This document shows positions 28,214 to 37,982 of a stretch of 64,000 bases of DNA, one piece after another (position 1 is the stretch's first letter; every line of letters begins with the position of its first letter). The stretch comes from Neptunomonas japonica JAMM 1380 (GTDB taxonomy: Bacteria; Pseudomonadota; Gammaproteobacteria; Pseudomonadales; Balneatricaceae). The translations under genes were made by a program, and so were the position numbers. The notes below the pieces were generated by a model. That model saw only the letters and a program-made list of their open reading frames with translations, was not told where the DNA came from and made no database searches. The stretch spans positions 3,544,501-3,608,500 of the forward strand of contig NZ_AP014546.1 of assembly GCF_016592555.1 (NCBI RefSeq), given 5' to 3'.

Positions 28214-29596
28214 TCAAGTCAAATCCTGCAGAGCGTTATCCAATGCCTGAATAATCACATCTATATCATCCCGCGTAACAATCAAGGGAGGGCTAAGACA
28301 GATATTATTATTTAATGTCGCAAAAGAGCGATTGGTACGCCCGATAATCACGCCATTGGCCATACAATGAGCCGCTATAGCCATGCATAGATTTTCATCG
28401 GCAGGCTCTTTAGTCATACGATCTTTTACTAGCTCAAAACCTGCAAATAAGCCTTTACCTCGTACATCTCCGATCACCTCATATTTATCCATAAGTTGAT
28501 TCAAGCGACCACGCAGGTATTCACCTTGCTCGGTAACATTATCGAGTAGCTTTTCATCTTCGATGATTTGCATATTAACTAACGCAGCAGCAGGCCCTGC
28601 CGTACAACCGGCAAAGGTAGAGATATCACGAAAGTACCCCATACGCGGGTCATCATCTTCCTTAAACGCCTCAAAGACATCCTCTGTGGTAACGGTACAG
28701 GAGATAGCGGCATAACCTGATGCAACACCTTTTGCCATAGTGACAATATCTGGTCGAATACCATAATGCTGATAGCCAAACCATTTACCCGTGCGCCCTA
28801 GGCCACATACCACTTCATCAATATGTAGCAATATGTCATATTTTTTACAGATCTGTTGCACACGCTCCCAATAACCATGCGGAGCTTCAATAATGCCACC
28901 ACCGGCGGTGATAGGCTCTAGGCATAAAGCGCCCACAGTATCTGGCCCTTCGGCAAGAATGACCCGCTCAATTTGATCCGCCGCCCAAACGCCGTAATTA
29001 CCTATGTCTGCCCCTTCCTGCGCTCGGTACTCACAGCAATGAGGAACTTCGACAAAACCCGGAGTAAAAGGTCCATATTGATTACGGCGTTCGCTCTGAC
29101 CGGTAGCGCTCAGAGTAGTAATAGTCGTACCGTGATAATCCCGTTCTCTGAAGAGAATTTTACGCTTTTTGCCACCATACTTTTTATCTGCAATTTGGCG
29201 TACTATTTTAAATGCTTTTTCGTTGGCCTCCGAGCCTGAGTTTGAATAATACACTCGGCTTAAACTTGGCATTTTACTGATCAAGCGTTCAGCAAACTGA
29301 GCCGCTGGAACATTACCTGCAGTCTGAGCAAAGTAGTTCATAGTGACCAGCTGATCCCGAACAGCATCCGCGATCTCAGTACGGCCGTAGCCAACATTAA
29401 CAGTCCATACAGCGCCAGATACTGCATCAAGATACTCATTACCTTTGGCATCCCAAACCCGTACGCCCTTACCTTTGACAATCATTAACGGATCGCTGTT
29501 TTCATAGGCCTTATGTTGGGATAAGTGATGCCAGACATGACTACGATCACTCTCTACCACTGTTTCAGAAATTAGATTCTCTGTCACATTATTCAT
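28214..29596 (-). CDS. Class III aminotransferase, taurine:pyruvate type
   Basis: A 460-residue PLP enzyme of fold type I. SHVWHHLSQHKAYENSDPLMIVKGKGVRVWD resembles (over residues 19-49) the N-terminus of taurine:pyruvate aminotransferase (Tpa). The cofactor site includes YYSNSGSEANEKAFK, LLHIDEVVCGLGRTG and the Schiff-base Lys in IVTMAKGVASGYA. Tpa gives sulfoacetaldehyde and alanine, but xsc, its usual partner, is not in the window, so hypotaurine, beta-alanine or another omega-amine remain possible. The upstream region contains a 9-bp dyad that could be a MocR operator. An APC permease lies behind it on the same strand. Confidence 0.85.
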   Translation of the reverse strand: MNNVTENLISETVVESDRSHVWHHLSQHKAYENSDPLMIVKGKGVRVWDAKGNEYLDAVSGAVWTVNVGYGRTEIADAVRDQLVTMNYFAQTAGNVPAAQFAERLISKMPSLSRVYYSNSGSEANEKAFKIVRQIADKKYGGKKRKILFRERDYHGTTITTLSATGQSERRNQYGPFTPGFVEVPHCCEYRAQEGADIGNYGVWAADQIERVILAEGPDTVGALCLEPITAGGGIIEAPHGYWERVQQICKKYDILLHIDEVVCGLGRTGKWFGYQHYGIRPDIVTMAKGVASGYAAISCTVTTEDVFEAFKEDDDPRMGYFRDISTFAGCTAGPAAALVNMQIIEDEKLLDNVTEQGEYLRGRLNQLMDKYEVIGDVRGKGLFAGFELVKDRMTKEPADENLCMAIAAHCMANGVIIGRTNRSFATLNNNICLSPPLIVTRDDIDVIIQALDNALQDLT

Positions 29597-29710
29597 TTAT
29601 CTAACCTATCCATAATTATTTCTAAATAGAGGAGCGCTTTTATATGCGCTATATATTTATATTTACTCAGATATAAAAAAGGCCTTAGACCCAGCATCAC
29701 AGAGGTTTTA

Positions 29711-29755
29711 ATACCAACTAGCAATATGCTGATATCGAATATATTGAGTTGGTAT
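29711..29755. promoter_or_regulatory. Inverted repeat upstream of the aminotransferase gene
   Basis: ATACCAACT (29711-29719) and AGTTGGTAT (29747-29755) are perfect inverted copies separated by 27 bp, 115-160 bp ahead of the aminotransferase start. Possible binding site for the MocR-type regulator at 33370; no second copy was found by eye near the other genes. Confidence 0.45.
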
Positions 29756-29812
29756 CAGAGTAAATACTAACGAGATAACCTTTGAGTAATGAACTGCAGT
29801 AAATATAAAAAT

Positions 29813-29842
29813 ATTACGGCAGGTGTAACCTGCCGTAATTTT
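29813..29842 (-). terminator. Intrinsic terminator after the APC permease
   Basis: ATTACGGCAGG (29813-29823) and CCTGCCGTAAT (29829-29839) form an 11-bp stem with a 5-nt loop. On the minus strand ATTTTTATATTT follows, and the permease stop lies 10 bp upstream. Confidence 0.88.
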
Positions 29843-29851
29843 CATCCACTA

Positions 29852-31279
29852 TCAATTAACTACATTTTCCTGCAATGCTTCTTCAACTTCAGGTTTACGA
29901 CGCTCCGCCATCACCACGGATACAACAGCAATAGCAAAGGACGCACAGGCCATAATCAGTGCCTTAACACCATAAATTGAATGACCTCCTAGGAAAGCGT
30001 AATAGATCGCAACGATGGTAGATATTGCGCCGATAACAGCAAACCCTTTGTACCAATCACCAAAGGCCGGAACAGAACCGTCATTGCGGTAACGTGCGAG
30101 CAGCGAATAGACATGGAAAATCACATAGGAAATAACCCAAACATAGGCACCACTAAATACCAGCTCAATAACACTGGAGCTCGTCATAGAAGGTACTGTT
30201 AGGAACACCGCCGTTAGCAAAATACCGGCTGTCGGTGTATGAGATTTAGGATTAAGGTAAGCAAATGATGTGGAAATTGTTTCACCAAACAATAGTCCAT
30301 CACGAGCGATAGAGAACAACAAACGAGAAAGAGCTGCGATAGCAACCGTTGCAGTACCCAACGTTGCAGCAGCAGAGGCAATTGCCATTAAAGTAAAACC
30401 AGTAGCGCCAAAAGCGTGTTGGCCAATCGCCAATTGCGGACAATCACCTGAGCATGCAGCTTCTGATGCAGCCAACGTTTGCCAGAACTCTAAAGGCGCC
30501 GTACCGGTTACCCCGACGCCCATCATAATGGATGTTGCTAAAATAACCAGAATACCTAACATCAATCCCATAGGCATCGATTTTGCTGGATTCTTGACCT
30601 CTTCCGCTAGAGCACAACCAAACTCAATACCTACAAAACTCCAAATCGCCAACCCTAAACCAACAATGATAATACCGCCATCACCAAACAACCCTGGAAC
30701 GCCTCCTTCAGGAACCATATTTGCGGATGACCATTCACCAAATTCACCCCAGCCAAGAAAACCGGCTAGACCAAAGAACCAGCGTATTCCCAACATAAAA
30801 ATCAGCAGCAATGCACTCACCCAAGCCGCTTCCTTCACCCCTAAAAGGTTTGGAATCACTGCCAGCACAACGATAATGCCAACAAAGTAGTGCACCCCGA
30901 TATCTGAATGAAACAGTGCCTTGAGCGCATGCCCCCCAGCGGCGATCTCTCCAGAGATGCCAAAGCTGATCATAATAAAGAAACACAACGCCACAAAGAC
31001 ACTGATTAATGCACCTATGCGCCCAGAAAACAGATCTTTAGAATATTCATATAAAGCACCCGCTTTGGGGTAGCGCACACTCAAATCTGCCGCCGACATT
31101 GCCAGTAACATATTAATTGCACCGGCGATAACTAAGGCGATTACAAAGCCCCAACCCAAGGTAAAAAACCCTGCAAAATCAGTAACCATGGTACTGGCAG
31201 CAACGACCAACGCTATACCAGCCACCATCACATCCCATGTACCTAAGGTACGTGAGAGGTGAATTTTTTTATTATCCAT
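29852..31279 (-). CDS. APC-superfamily amino acid/amine permease
   Basis: A 475-residue protein with about 12 TM segments of the amino acid-polyamine-organocation family: TWDVMVAGIALVVAASTMVTD is the first helix region and GLAIWSFVGIEFGCALAEEVKNP carries the conserved TM6 motif. I place the start at ATG 31279 (MDNKKIHLSRTLGTW), which has GAGGA 5 bp upstream; the frame stays open to 31444 but the added residues look non-native. An extracellular-looking loop holds two Cys (AACSGDCPQL). Next to the aminotransferase it probably imports or exchanges the amine. Confidence 0.88.
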   Translation of the reverse strand: MDNKKIHLSRTLGTWDVMVAGIALVVAASTMVTDFAGFFTLGWGFVIALVIAGAINMLLAMSAADLSVRYPKAGALYEYSKDLFSGRIGALISVFVALCFFIMISFGISGEIAAGGHALKALFHSDIGVHYFVGIIVVLAVIPNLLGVKEAAWVSALLLIFMLGIRWFFGLAGFLGWGEFGEWSSANMVPEGGVPGLFGDGGIIIVGLGLAIWSFVGIEFGCALAEEVKNPAKSMPMGLMLGILVILATSIMMGVGVTGTAPLEFWQTLAASEAACSGDCPQLAIGQHAFGATGFTLMAIASAAATLGTATVAIAALSRLLFSIARDGLLFGETISTSFAYLNPKSHTPTAGILLTAVFLTVPSMTSSSVIELVFSGAYVWVISYVIFHVYSLLARYRNDGSVPAFGDWYKGFAVIGAISTIVAIYYAFLGGHSIYGVKALIMACASFAIAVVSVVMAERRKPEVEEALQENVVN

Positions 31280-31631
31280 AATATCCTCACTATATTTATT
31301 TTTATTAATGTCTTCTGCTAAAAACTCTGTCTGATTCTTATTAAAAAATAACCTGCCAGTTTTTAGCCTTTTAAATAAATACGTGTGAAGAGCAAATAAC
31401 CTTAGATCCAACAGCATCTTTAAAACTGTCAGCGTTGGTTCCATCCGTATTATTTATACTTTTAGAAAACCGTGGGTGGCCACTGTCACAAAAACACAAT
31501 GATGCTGGACCTATTAAACTTCGATCTCAGTGATACCTTGACTACAAGAAGAAATTTGTTGACCAGCAGCATGAGACCGCTGCCGGGCATTACCTGGACA
31601 AGGCTATTCAAATAAAAAAGGAAACAGAGTA
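31280..31631. other. Intergenic region between divergent permease and TTC38-like genes
   Basis: 352 bp without a convincing gene; it must hold two divergent promoters. TTGACT at about 31537 and TTGACC at about 31560 are -35-like, but no clear matching -10 was seen. Confidence 0.5.
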
Positions 31632-32963
31632 ATGAAAGACCTGACAAATCTGGACGTTACCGTCCACAGCCAGCAAGCACTCGATCTCTACAATATTGCT
31701 GTAGCGGAACTATGTCACTTTAAAAACCCAGTACCTACTACCATCAAAATGCTGGAAGTAGAATCCAGCTTTGTGATGGGTCAAGTATTCAATGGGCATA
31801 TCAACCTCTGGGCTACCGACAAAGATGACCTGCAATGGACACAGCAAAGCCTGCAAGCTATTGCTAATGTAAACCCAGCTCAGCTAAACCACCGTGAACG
31901 GATGCATATTGCAGCCCTCACTACATGGGCCAAGGGCGATCTTCGTGGAGCATCCCAGCAATTAGACCAGATACTGATCGAATATCCTCTGGATATTATG
32001 GCCTTACTTAGCGGCCATCAGCTGGACTTCTTTCTAGGCGATGCCTTAAACCTACTCGATCGAGTTTGCCGAGTACTGCCTGAGTGGGATAAAGAGCACC
32101 CACTCTATGGCTTCCTACTGGGAATGCTAAGTTTCGGCCAAGAAGAAACGGGCCGTTATGAGCTGGCTGAACAGACAGCACTGGAAGCCGTCACAATTAA
32201 CCCTAAAGATATTTGGGGCATACACGCCGTTGCTCACTCACGCGAGATGCAGAGCAAGTTCAACGAAGGCGCCAGCTTTATGCGTGAATACGAAAAGCAT
32301 TGGTCTCAAGATAATGTGATGATCTCTCACAATGCAATCCATCAGGGCCTGTACTTATTAGAAACAGGCGAATTAGCCGAAGCGGTAGACCTCTATGATA
32401 AATATGTACACTGGACGGGTATAGAGCCTATCCCGATGGCTCTAGTCGATGCATCCTCAGTTTTATGGAGGCTACACTTAGAAGGCGTAGAGCTGGGTAA
32501 TAGGGCCTATGAATTAAGTGATTCTTGGCAGAAAAAAGATGATCAGCTGTTCTATGCATTCAATGACGCCCATGCCATGCTAGCCTACGCTGCCAGCGGC
32601 AACGACAATGCGGCACAAACACTACTCAACAAGATGAAAGACTATGCACTTCAGGGTGATAGTAACGTTACCAACCATGCCATGGTTGTACAAACGGGAC
32701 TGCCAACTTGCGAAGCCTTCTACGCCTTCGGTAAGGGTGACTATCAGACTGCTGCCAATAAACTCTGGGCCATAAAGAACACCAACGCCCAATTTGGTGG
32801 AAGCCACGCACAGCGTGATGTGCTGGCTCGTACTCTTTTGGAAGCGGCTATCCGTTCAGACAACAAGACACTGGCTCAAGCTGTCATAAATGAACGCTTA
32901 ATGGCGCGTCCTCAGAGTCCATACAACCTAAGTAAACTAGAGAAGATTAGGGCAATGAACTAA
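31632..32963 (+). CDS. Tetratricopeptide repeat protein, TTC38-like
   Basis: A 443-residue soluble protein with the pattern of the TTC38 family: HRERMHIAALTTWAKGD, YGFLLGMLSFGQEETGRYELAE, then the hallmark WGIHAVAHSREMQSKFNEG and, later, HNAIHQGLYLLETGELAEAVDLYD. No signal peptide. Bacterial members often lie near catabolic operons, but their activity is not established. It is divergent from the permease and co-oriented with the MocR regulator, with 400 bp between. Confidence 0.8.
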   Translation: MKDLTNLDVTVHSQQALDLYNIAVAELCHFKNPVPTTIKMLEVESSFVMGQVFNGHINLWATDKDDLQWTQQSLQAIANVNPAQLNHRERMHIAALTTWAKGDLRGASQQLDQILIEYPLDIMALLSGHQLDFFLGDALNLLDRVCRVLPEWDKEHPLYGFLLGMLSFGQEETGRYELAEQTALEAVTINPKDIWGIHAVAHSREMQSKFNEGASFMREYEKHWSQDNVMISHNAIHQGLYLLETGELAEAVDLYDKYVHWTGIEPIPMALVDASSVLWRLHLEGVELGNRAYELSDSWQKKDDQLFYAFNDAHAMLAYAASGNDNAAQTLLNKMKDYALQGDSNVTNHAMVVQTGLPTCEAFYAFGKGDYQTAANKLWAIKNTNAQFGGSHAQRDVLARTLLEAAIRSDNKTLAQAVINERLMARPQSPYNLSKLEKIRAMN

Positions 32964-33369
32964 GCCCATACACCAACAAATCGGACGAAAGTACCGACTA
33001 ACGTCCGATTTAATAGGTAATAGTGAATACATAACCCGAACAATAAATGTCTGCACGGTAAAAAATCCACTTATTATTATCAACTTAGCCAATCAATAGC
33101 TAAAAAAGCACTCCCAAAACCACTGTAAAGATCGGTAAGATAGTGCCGCTACCATTACTAGACCAGATAGAGCGATAATTACGCTAATCTCGACAAGTAT
33201 TTTTATTCACTAACAGCACGAACAAGAAACCCTTTTTACATCAACGAACGTTATTCAAAATAAATAATTAATCCGTTCGTTTCAGACAAACTTATTAGCT
33301 TCACCACCAGCTTTTGGCATGGTGGTTTTTTGCTTTAAGGACACCTGAAAACAATGAGGCAGGCCCGCC
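32964..33369. other. Intergenic region upstream of the MocR-type regulator
   Basis: No gene seen. It contains a hairpin AAATCGGACG/CGTCCGATTT (32978-32987/33002-33011) that may end the TTC38-like transcript, an inverted repeat AACGAACG/CGTTCGTT (33243-33250/33274-33281), and a terminator-like hairpin at 33303-33331. Confidence 0.7.
33303..33331 (+). terminator. Terminator-like hairpin in the leader of the MocR-type gene
   Basis: ACCACC (33303-33308) pairs with GGTGGT (33321-33326) around a 12-nt loop and is followed by an uninterrupted T run to 33331. It ends 38 bp before the regulator start and could attenuate its transcription or end a short upstream transcript. Confidence 0.55.
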
Positions 33370-34836
33370 ATGTTTAAACAACTTTTTCACCTTTCTCCCG
33401 ACAGTACTGCCACGTTGCAGCAACAGGTGCGTGCTCAAATCAGCAAAGCAATTCTTGAAGGTCACATCCCTGCAGATGTTCAGCTACCCTCCACCCGAGA
33501 GCTAGCTAAAATGCTGAAAATCTCTCGTAATACAGTCATTATTGCTTACCAAGACCTGATTGCCGATGGCTACCTTATTTCCAAAGAACGAGCAGGATTT
33601 TACGTTGATCCTACTATTCTAAAAGGTAATATTTGCGGTAGGAAAGAGAAAACAGTCAATACTAACGGTACTCCGGACTGGGGACACTTTCTTAAATTTC
33701 GCCCAACAACTAAGAGACTGAATAAACAGCGGCTCTGGCAGGAGTCTCCTTATCCTTTCATATATGGCCAGCTAGACCCAGAAATGTTCCCCTTTAACCA
33801 CTGGCGCGAATGCTGTCTTGACTCGGTACGAATCCAAGCTGCGAAAACTTGGTCATCCGATCATTATGACGCCGACGACCCACTCCTGATAGAACAGATT
33901 CACTCCAGAGTTTTGCCACGTAGGGGAATTTGGGCTGAACCAGAAGAGATCCTAATCACAGTGGGAGCACAACATGCCCTCTACATGACACTGAATGTAT
34001 TACTTAATAAAGATACGCTATTCGGTTTAGAAGAGCCGGGCTACCCAGACCTGAACCGGATGGCCGAATTTACCGGGTCAGAAACTCGCTGTCTGGATAT
34101 TGATGCAAACGGATTGATCATCAATGACGAGCTTGATGAGTGCGATCTAATTTTCACGACTCCTAGCCACCAATTCCCTTCTACAGTCACTATGCCGTTA
34201 GAAAATCGCAAAGCACTTCTTGAGCGAGCAGTAGAAGATAATTTTCTTATCATTGAGGATGATTATGAGTGTGAAACCAATTTTTCATCCTATCCAACTC
34301 CAGCCCTAAAAAGCTTAGATACTAATGAGCGCGTCATCTATATCGGCAGTCTATCAAAAACGCTATCTCCGGGATTACGAATGGGCTATATCGTTGCCCC
34401 AAAAGAGCTAATCACAGAGATGCGTGAATTTCGTCGCATGATGCTGCGCCACCCACCCATGAATAACCAACGTGCTGTCGGGCTATTTTTAGAACGAGGC
34501 TACCATGACTCACTCATTCGAAATCTGCTCGAGGTCTACGAAAGTCGTTGGAACATCATGAAAGACAGTATCAACGACCTGCTACCCAACACAACCATAC
34601 CACCCGCATTCGGGGGCTCTGCATATTGGATCGAATGTGATGAACAACTCAACAGCCATCGACTAAAACAGGAAGCGATGGATCAAGGGATTATTATAGA
34701 AACCGGCGATATCTATTATTACTGCAATACTCCGCCACTTAATTGCTTCCGGTTGGGCTATTCATCTATCGCAACCGAGCGTATTAGGCCAGGGTTAGAA
34801 CGTTTGGCTAAGCTAGTTGAAAGCCAGCTCAGCTAA
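33370..34836 (+). CDS. MocR-family (GntR-aminotransferase) transcriptional regulator
   Basis: A 488-residue fusion. Residues 10-80 are a GntR winged helix (ISKAILEGHIPADVQLPSTRELAKML, with SRNTVIIAYQDL as recognition region). The rest is an aminotransferase-like PLP-binding effector domain with GAQHALYMTLNVLL, FTTPSHQFPSTVTMP and the PLP Lys in YIGSLSKTLSPGLRMGYIV. Known relatives such as TauR, GabR and PdxR control use of taurine, GABA or vitamin B6. Standing between the permease/aminotransferase genes and the potFGHI-like genes, it probably controls one or both. Confidence 0.92.
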   Translation: MFKQLFHLSPDSTATLQQQVRAQISKAILEGHIPADVQLPSTRELAKMLKISRNTVIIAYQDLIADGYLISKERAGFYVDPTILKGNICGRKEKTVNTNGTPDWGHFLKFRPTTKRLNKQRLWQESPYPFIYGQLDPEMFPFNHWRECCLDSVRIQAAKTWSSDHYDADDPLLIEQIHSRVLPRRGIWAEPEEILITVGAQHALYMTLNVLLNKDTLFGLEEPGYPDLNRMAEFTGSETRCLDIDANGLIINDELDECDLIFTTPSHQFPSTVTMPLENRKALLERAVEDNFLIIEDDYECETNFSSYPTPALKSLDTNERVIYIGSLSKTLSPGLRMGYIVAPKELITEMREFRRMMLRHPPMNNQRAVGLFLERGYHDSLIRNLLEVYESRWNIMKDSINDLLPNTTIPPAFGGSAYWIECDEQLNSHRLKQEAMDQGIIIETGDIYYYCNTPPLNCFRLGYSSIATERIRPGLERLAKLVESQLS

Positions 34837-34845
34837 TACCCCATT

Positions 34846-34870
34846 ATTAAGCCCTCATTGAGGGCTTAAT
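34846..34870. terminator. Terminator between the MocR gene and potI-like gene
   Basis: ATTAAGCCCTC (34846-34856) pairs with GAGGGCTTAAT (34860-34870), loop ATT. It lies between convergent genes; the T-tract is short. Confidence 0.7.
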
Positions 34871-34930
34871 TAGGACAAGAGTTAAAGTATCAACTAAATC
34901 AGTACCACCCACAGTCGTTAAGACTTTCAA

Positions 34931-35752
34931 TCACGTTTGATTTGCAACCATTGTTAACCGTGTCTGACGGCGCATTTGTAGTATTGCTGCAACAACACCC
35001 AGCGCCACAACAGCAATCATAATCGTAGCCAAAGCATTAACTTCTGGCGATACACCCAGACGGACCTTAGAGAAAATCAACATGGGTAGGGTAGTGTTAC
35101 CTGGTCCAGACACGAAACTTGCGATTACAAGATCATCCAATGATAGGGTAAAAGATAGTAACCAGCCGGAAATTAACGCTGGTTTTATTAATGGTAGAGT
35201 GACCAGAAAAAACAATGACGCAGGCTTAGCGCCAAGATCCATCGCCGCTTCTTCCAGCGTGTCATCTAGCTGCGAAAGCCGCGACTGTACGACCACTGCC
35301 ACATAGGCCATACAAAAAGTTGTGTGGGCAATAATAATAGTGCCAATACCACGACCTGCGGGCCAACCAAATGCCCCTTCCATCGCAACAAACAATAATA
35401 ACAATGACAGACCGGTAATTACCTCCGGCATTACTAACGGGGCGGTAATCCAACCAGACAAAATCAACTTGCCACGAAAACGCCCAAAACGACTCAGCAC
35501 CAACCCCGCTATCGTACCCAGCACCACTGCCAATGAGGCACTAATAAAAGCGATCTTAAGACTTAATAAAGCCGCATCAATAATCTGTTCATTACGAAAC
35601 AGCTCGCCATACCATTTCAGCGACCAGCCTCCCCATACGGTTACCAGCTTCGACTTGTTAAAGCTGTATACAATCAACGCAATCAGCGGCGCATAAAGAA
35701 AGATAAACCCGAGTGTCGCCGTCATTTTTAAAAACAAAGATTGGCGTTGCAT
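34931..35752 (-). CDS. Polyamine-type ABC transporter permease (PotI-like)
   Basis: A 273-residue inner-membrane permease with six TM segments and the EAA loop EEAAMDLGAKPASLFFLVTLPLIKPALISG (residues about 175-204), which docks on the ATPase. It resembles PotC/PotI of the spermidine and putrescine importers. It overlaps the PotH-like gene by one base and is the last gene of a potFGHI-ordered operon. Confidence 0.92.
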   Translation of the reverse strand: MQRQSLFLKMTATLGFIFLYAPLIALIVYSFNKSKLVTVWGGWSLKWYGELFRNEQIIDAALLSLKIAFISASLAVVLGTIAGLVLSRFGRFRGKLILSGWITAPLVMPEVITGLSLLLLFVAMEGAFGWPAGRGIGTIIIAHTTFCMAYVAVVVQSRLSQLDDTLEEAAMDLGAKPASLFFLVTLPLIKPALISGWLLSFTLSLDDLVIASFVSGPGNTTLPMLIFSKVRLGVSPEVNALATIMIAVVALGVVAAILQMRRQTRLTMVANQT

Positions 35753-36708
35753 TACACCCTCTCCTCTTTACCCTGACTATTACGAATCAACATGATGGGT
35801 AGCACCAGCACCACTAGCATCACAATGGCAACAGTAGAGGCCATCGGCCAATCTCGGTTTAGAAAGAACTCATCCCACAGTACTCGACCGATCATCAGTG
35901 TATCTGAGCCTCCCAGAAGAGCCGGAATAACAAACTCACCTACGGCAGGTATAAATACCAATAGACAGCCGGCAATAATGCCCGGTATCGCCATCGGGAC
36001 TGTAATCAGAAAAAAGCTGATAGAAGGCCTAGCCCCCAAATCTTCAGCGGCTTCCAGCAACGTCATATCCATTTTTTCCAGCGCGGTATAAAGCGGTAAA
36101 ATCATAAATGGTAGGTAGGTATAAACAATACCGACGTACACAGCAAAGTCAGTCTGCAACATGGTAAGAGGCTGTTCGATAATACCGATATTAAGCAAAA
36201 ACTCATTAACGATACCATTCTTCTTCAGTAAACCCATCCAAGCATAAACCCGTAGCAAGAATGATGTCCAAAATGGCAAAATTACCAGCGATAGCAACAG
36301 TGTGCGGGTTGAAGGCTTACTGCGAGCAATCAGATAAGCGATGGGGAAGCCTATTAGCAGAGTGAAAAAAGTAGAGATAGTGGCGATCTTTACTGAGCTA
36401 AGGTAGGCATCTAGGTAAAAAGTATCTTCAAACAGGTACAGATAGTTACCCAGATTCAACTTAATGTTGATGTACGCTTCTTCCAGATCCCAATCCAATA
36501 GTGAGGTGTAAGGAGGGATAGCGATGGCGCTCTCTGAAAGGGATATCTTAAACACCACCAGAAAAGGTACGAAGAAAAATATCCCCAACCAAAGCGTAGG
36601 GACAGAGATAACAGCCAAACGCCCCCAATTTATGCCGTTAAACAGTTTATATCGCGCCAGCCGGGACGAAGCAAAATCCACCCAAGCCGCACCAGTCTGA
36701 ATACTCAT
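35752..36708 (-). CDS. Polyamine-type ABC transporter permease (PotH-like)
   Basis: A 318-residue permease with a cytoplasmic N-terminal extension, six TM segments (the first WLGIFFFVPFLVVFKISLS) and an EAA loop LLEAAEDLGARPSISFFLITVPMAIPGI (about residues 220-247). It pairs with the PotI-like subunit to form the channel. It starts within the end of the ATPase gene (4-bp overlap), so translation is coupled. Confidence 0.92.
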   Translation of the reverse strand: MSIQTGAAWVDFASSRLARYKLFNGINWGRLAVISVPTLWLGIFFFVPFLVVFKISLSESAIAIPPYTSLLDWDLEEAYINIKLNLGNYLYLFEDTFYLDAYLSSVKIATISTFFTLLIGFPIAYLIARSKPSTRTLLLSLVILPFWTSFLLRVYAWMGLLKKNGIVNEFLLNIGIIEQPLTMLQTDFAVYVGIVYTYLPFMILPLYTALEKMDMTLLEAAEDLGARPSISFFLITVPMAIPGIIAGCLLVFIPAVGEFVIPALLGGSDTLMIGRVLWDEFFLNRDWPMASTVAIVMLVVLVLPIMLIRNSQGKEERV

Positions 36709-37874
36709 GCGATTAGTACCACGCTGCTATCAACTTCCCAAAACAGATACACCTGATCTTGCCAAGTCAATCGCTCATCCATATCTCTGGCAAAGTTTGG
36801 CTGAGTGACTCGTACCTCCATTCCACTGGCCAACCGAACACGATAAACCGACTGGCTACCCATATAAGCAATATCTTCAATCACGCCATGGATGCAGTTT
36901 TCATTTTGAGAAGGCTGCTTGCTGCTAATACGAATCTTTTCTGGACGCAATGCCACATGCACTTTCTGATTCGGCGCACAGCTAATGCCGTGATTGACAT
37001 ACAACATACCCCCGGCTTCTTTAGACTGAACCCGAACTCGGCCCGGCTCGTCTTCAACCACTAGCCCCTCAAACAGGTTTACCGAGCCGACGAACTCTGC
37101 CACAAAACGACTGTTCGGATATTCATAAACATCGTGGGGCTCAGCTATTTGAACAATTTCACCATGGTTCATCACACCGATGCGAGTCGATAAAGTCATC
37201 GCCTCTTCCTGATCATGAGTGACCACTACAAAGGTAACCCCCAGCTCATCCTGAATATTAATCAGCTCAAACTGCGTCTCCTCCCGAAGCTTCTTATCCA
37301 ATGCCCCAAGCGGTTCATCTAAAAGCAGTAACTTCGGTTGTTTAATCAAAGAACGTGCCAGAGCAATTCGCTGTCTCTGACCACCGGACAGTTGATGGGG
37401 TTTACGTTTTCCTAGATGCGACATCTGCACCAGCTCAAGCATCCCCCTCACTCTTTGTTTCACTTCACTACGGGCAACACCTTCTCGCTTCAAGCCGAAG
37501 GCAACGTTCTCCTCTACCGATAGATGAGGAAATAGGGCGTAAGACTGGAACATCATATTTACCGGCCGTTTCCAGGGCTGAATGCCAGACATATCAACAC
37601 CATCGATCCAAATACGCCCGCTAGTCGGCGTTTCAAATCCAGCTAACATCCGTAATAAGGTACTCTTTCCGGAACCAGAGCCGCCCAGCAGGCAAAACAA
37701 CTCATTTTTATAAATATCTAACGAGATATTATCGACGGCAGAAAATTCACCGAATTTCTTGGTTATATTCTCAAGCCTTAAGAAGGGTTCCGCCCCCTCC
37801 TGCTTCCATAATGGCAGGTTGGCACTAGTCAGTACGGCAGGCGTTGACGGACAATTATTCTGAAATAAATTCAT
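36705..37874 (-). CDS. Polyamine-type ABC transporter ATPase (PotG-like)
   Basis: A 389-residue ABC ATPase. Walker A is LLGGSGSGKSTLLRML, signature HQLSGGQRQRIALARSL, Walker B LLLLDEPLGALD and H-loop VVVTHDQEEAM; a TOBE domain lies at about 305-385. The N-terminal extension of about 25 residues fits PotG rather than PotA. It lies behind the binding-protein gene after a 150-bp gap containing a hairpin. Confidence 0.94.
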   Translation of the reverse strand: MNLFQNNCPSTPAVLTSANLPLWKQEGAEPFLRLENITKKFGEFSAVDNISLDIYKNELFCLLGGSGSGKSTLLRMLAGFETPTSGRIWIDGVDMSGIQPWKRPVNMMFQSYALFPHLSVEENVAFGLKREGVARSEVKQRVRGMLELVQMSHLGKRKPHQLSGGQRQRIALARSLIKQPKLLLLDEPLGALDKKLREETQFELINIQDELGVTFVVVTHDQEEAMTLSTRIGVMNHGEIVQIAEPHDVYEYPNSRFVAEFVGSVNLFEGLVVEDEPGRVRVQSKEAGGMLYVNHGISCAPNQKVHVALRPEKIRISSKQPSQNENCIHGVIEDIAYMGSQSVYRVRLASGMEVRVTQPNFARDMDERLTWQDQVYLFWEVDSSVVLIA

Positions 37875-37982
37875 AAGGCCCCTTGATGCTTCTTTTATGG
37901 GTAGCTTTTAAATGAACCTTTGCCTAGTCAAGGCTTCAACTACACAAAGGTTTATTTAGTCACTGTAGGATCAGAGAAAGAG

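Noticed and set aside
30270..30890. A 206-codon open frame antisense to the APC permease
   Set aside because: It lies fully inside a well-supported permease gene, has a low-complexity Pro/Asn/Ala-rich product and no family likeness. It is a shadow frame.
31280..31444. A 55-residue N-terminal extension of the APC permease
   Set aside because: The inner ATG at 31279 has a strong ribosome binding site and gives the usual family N-terminus; the extension is charged and unlike the family.
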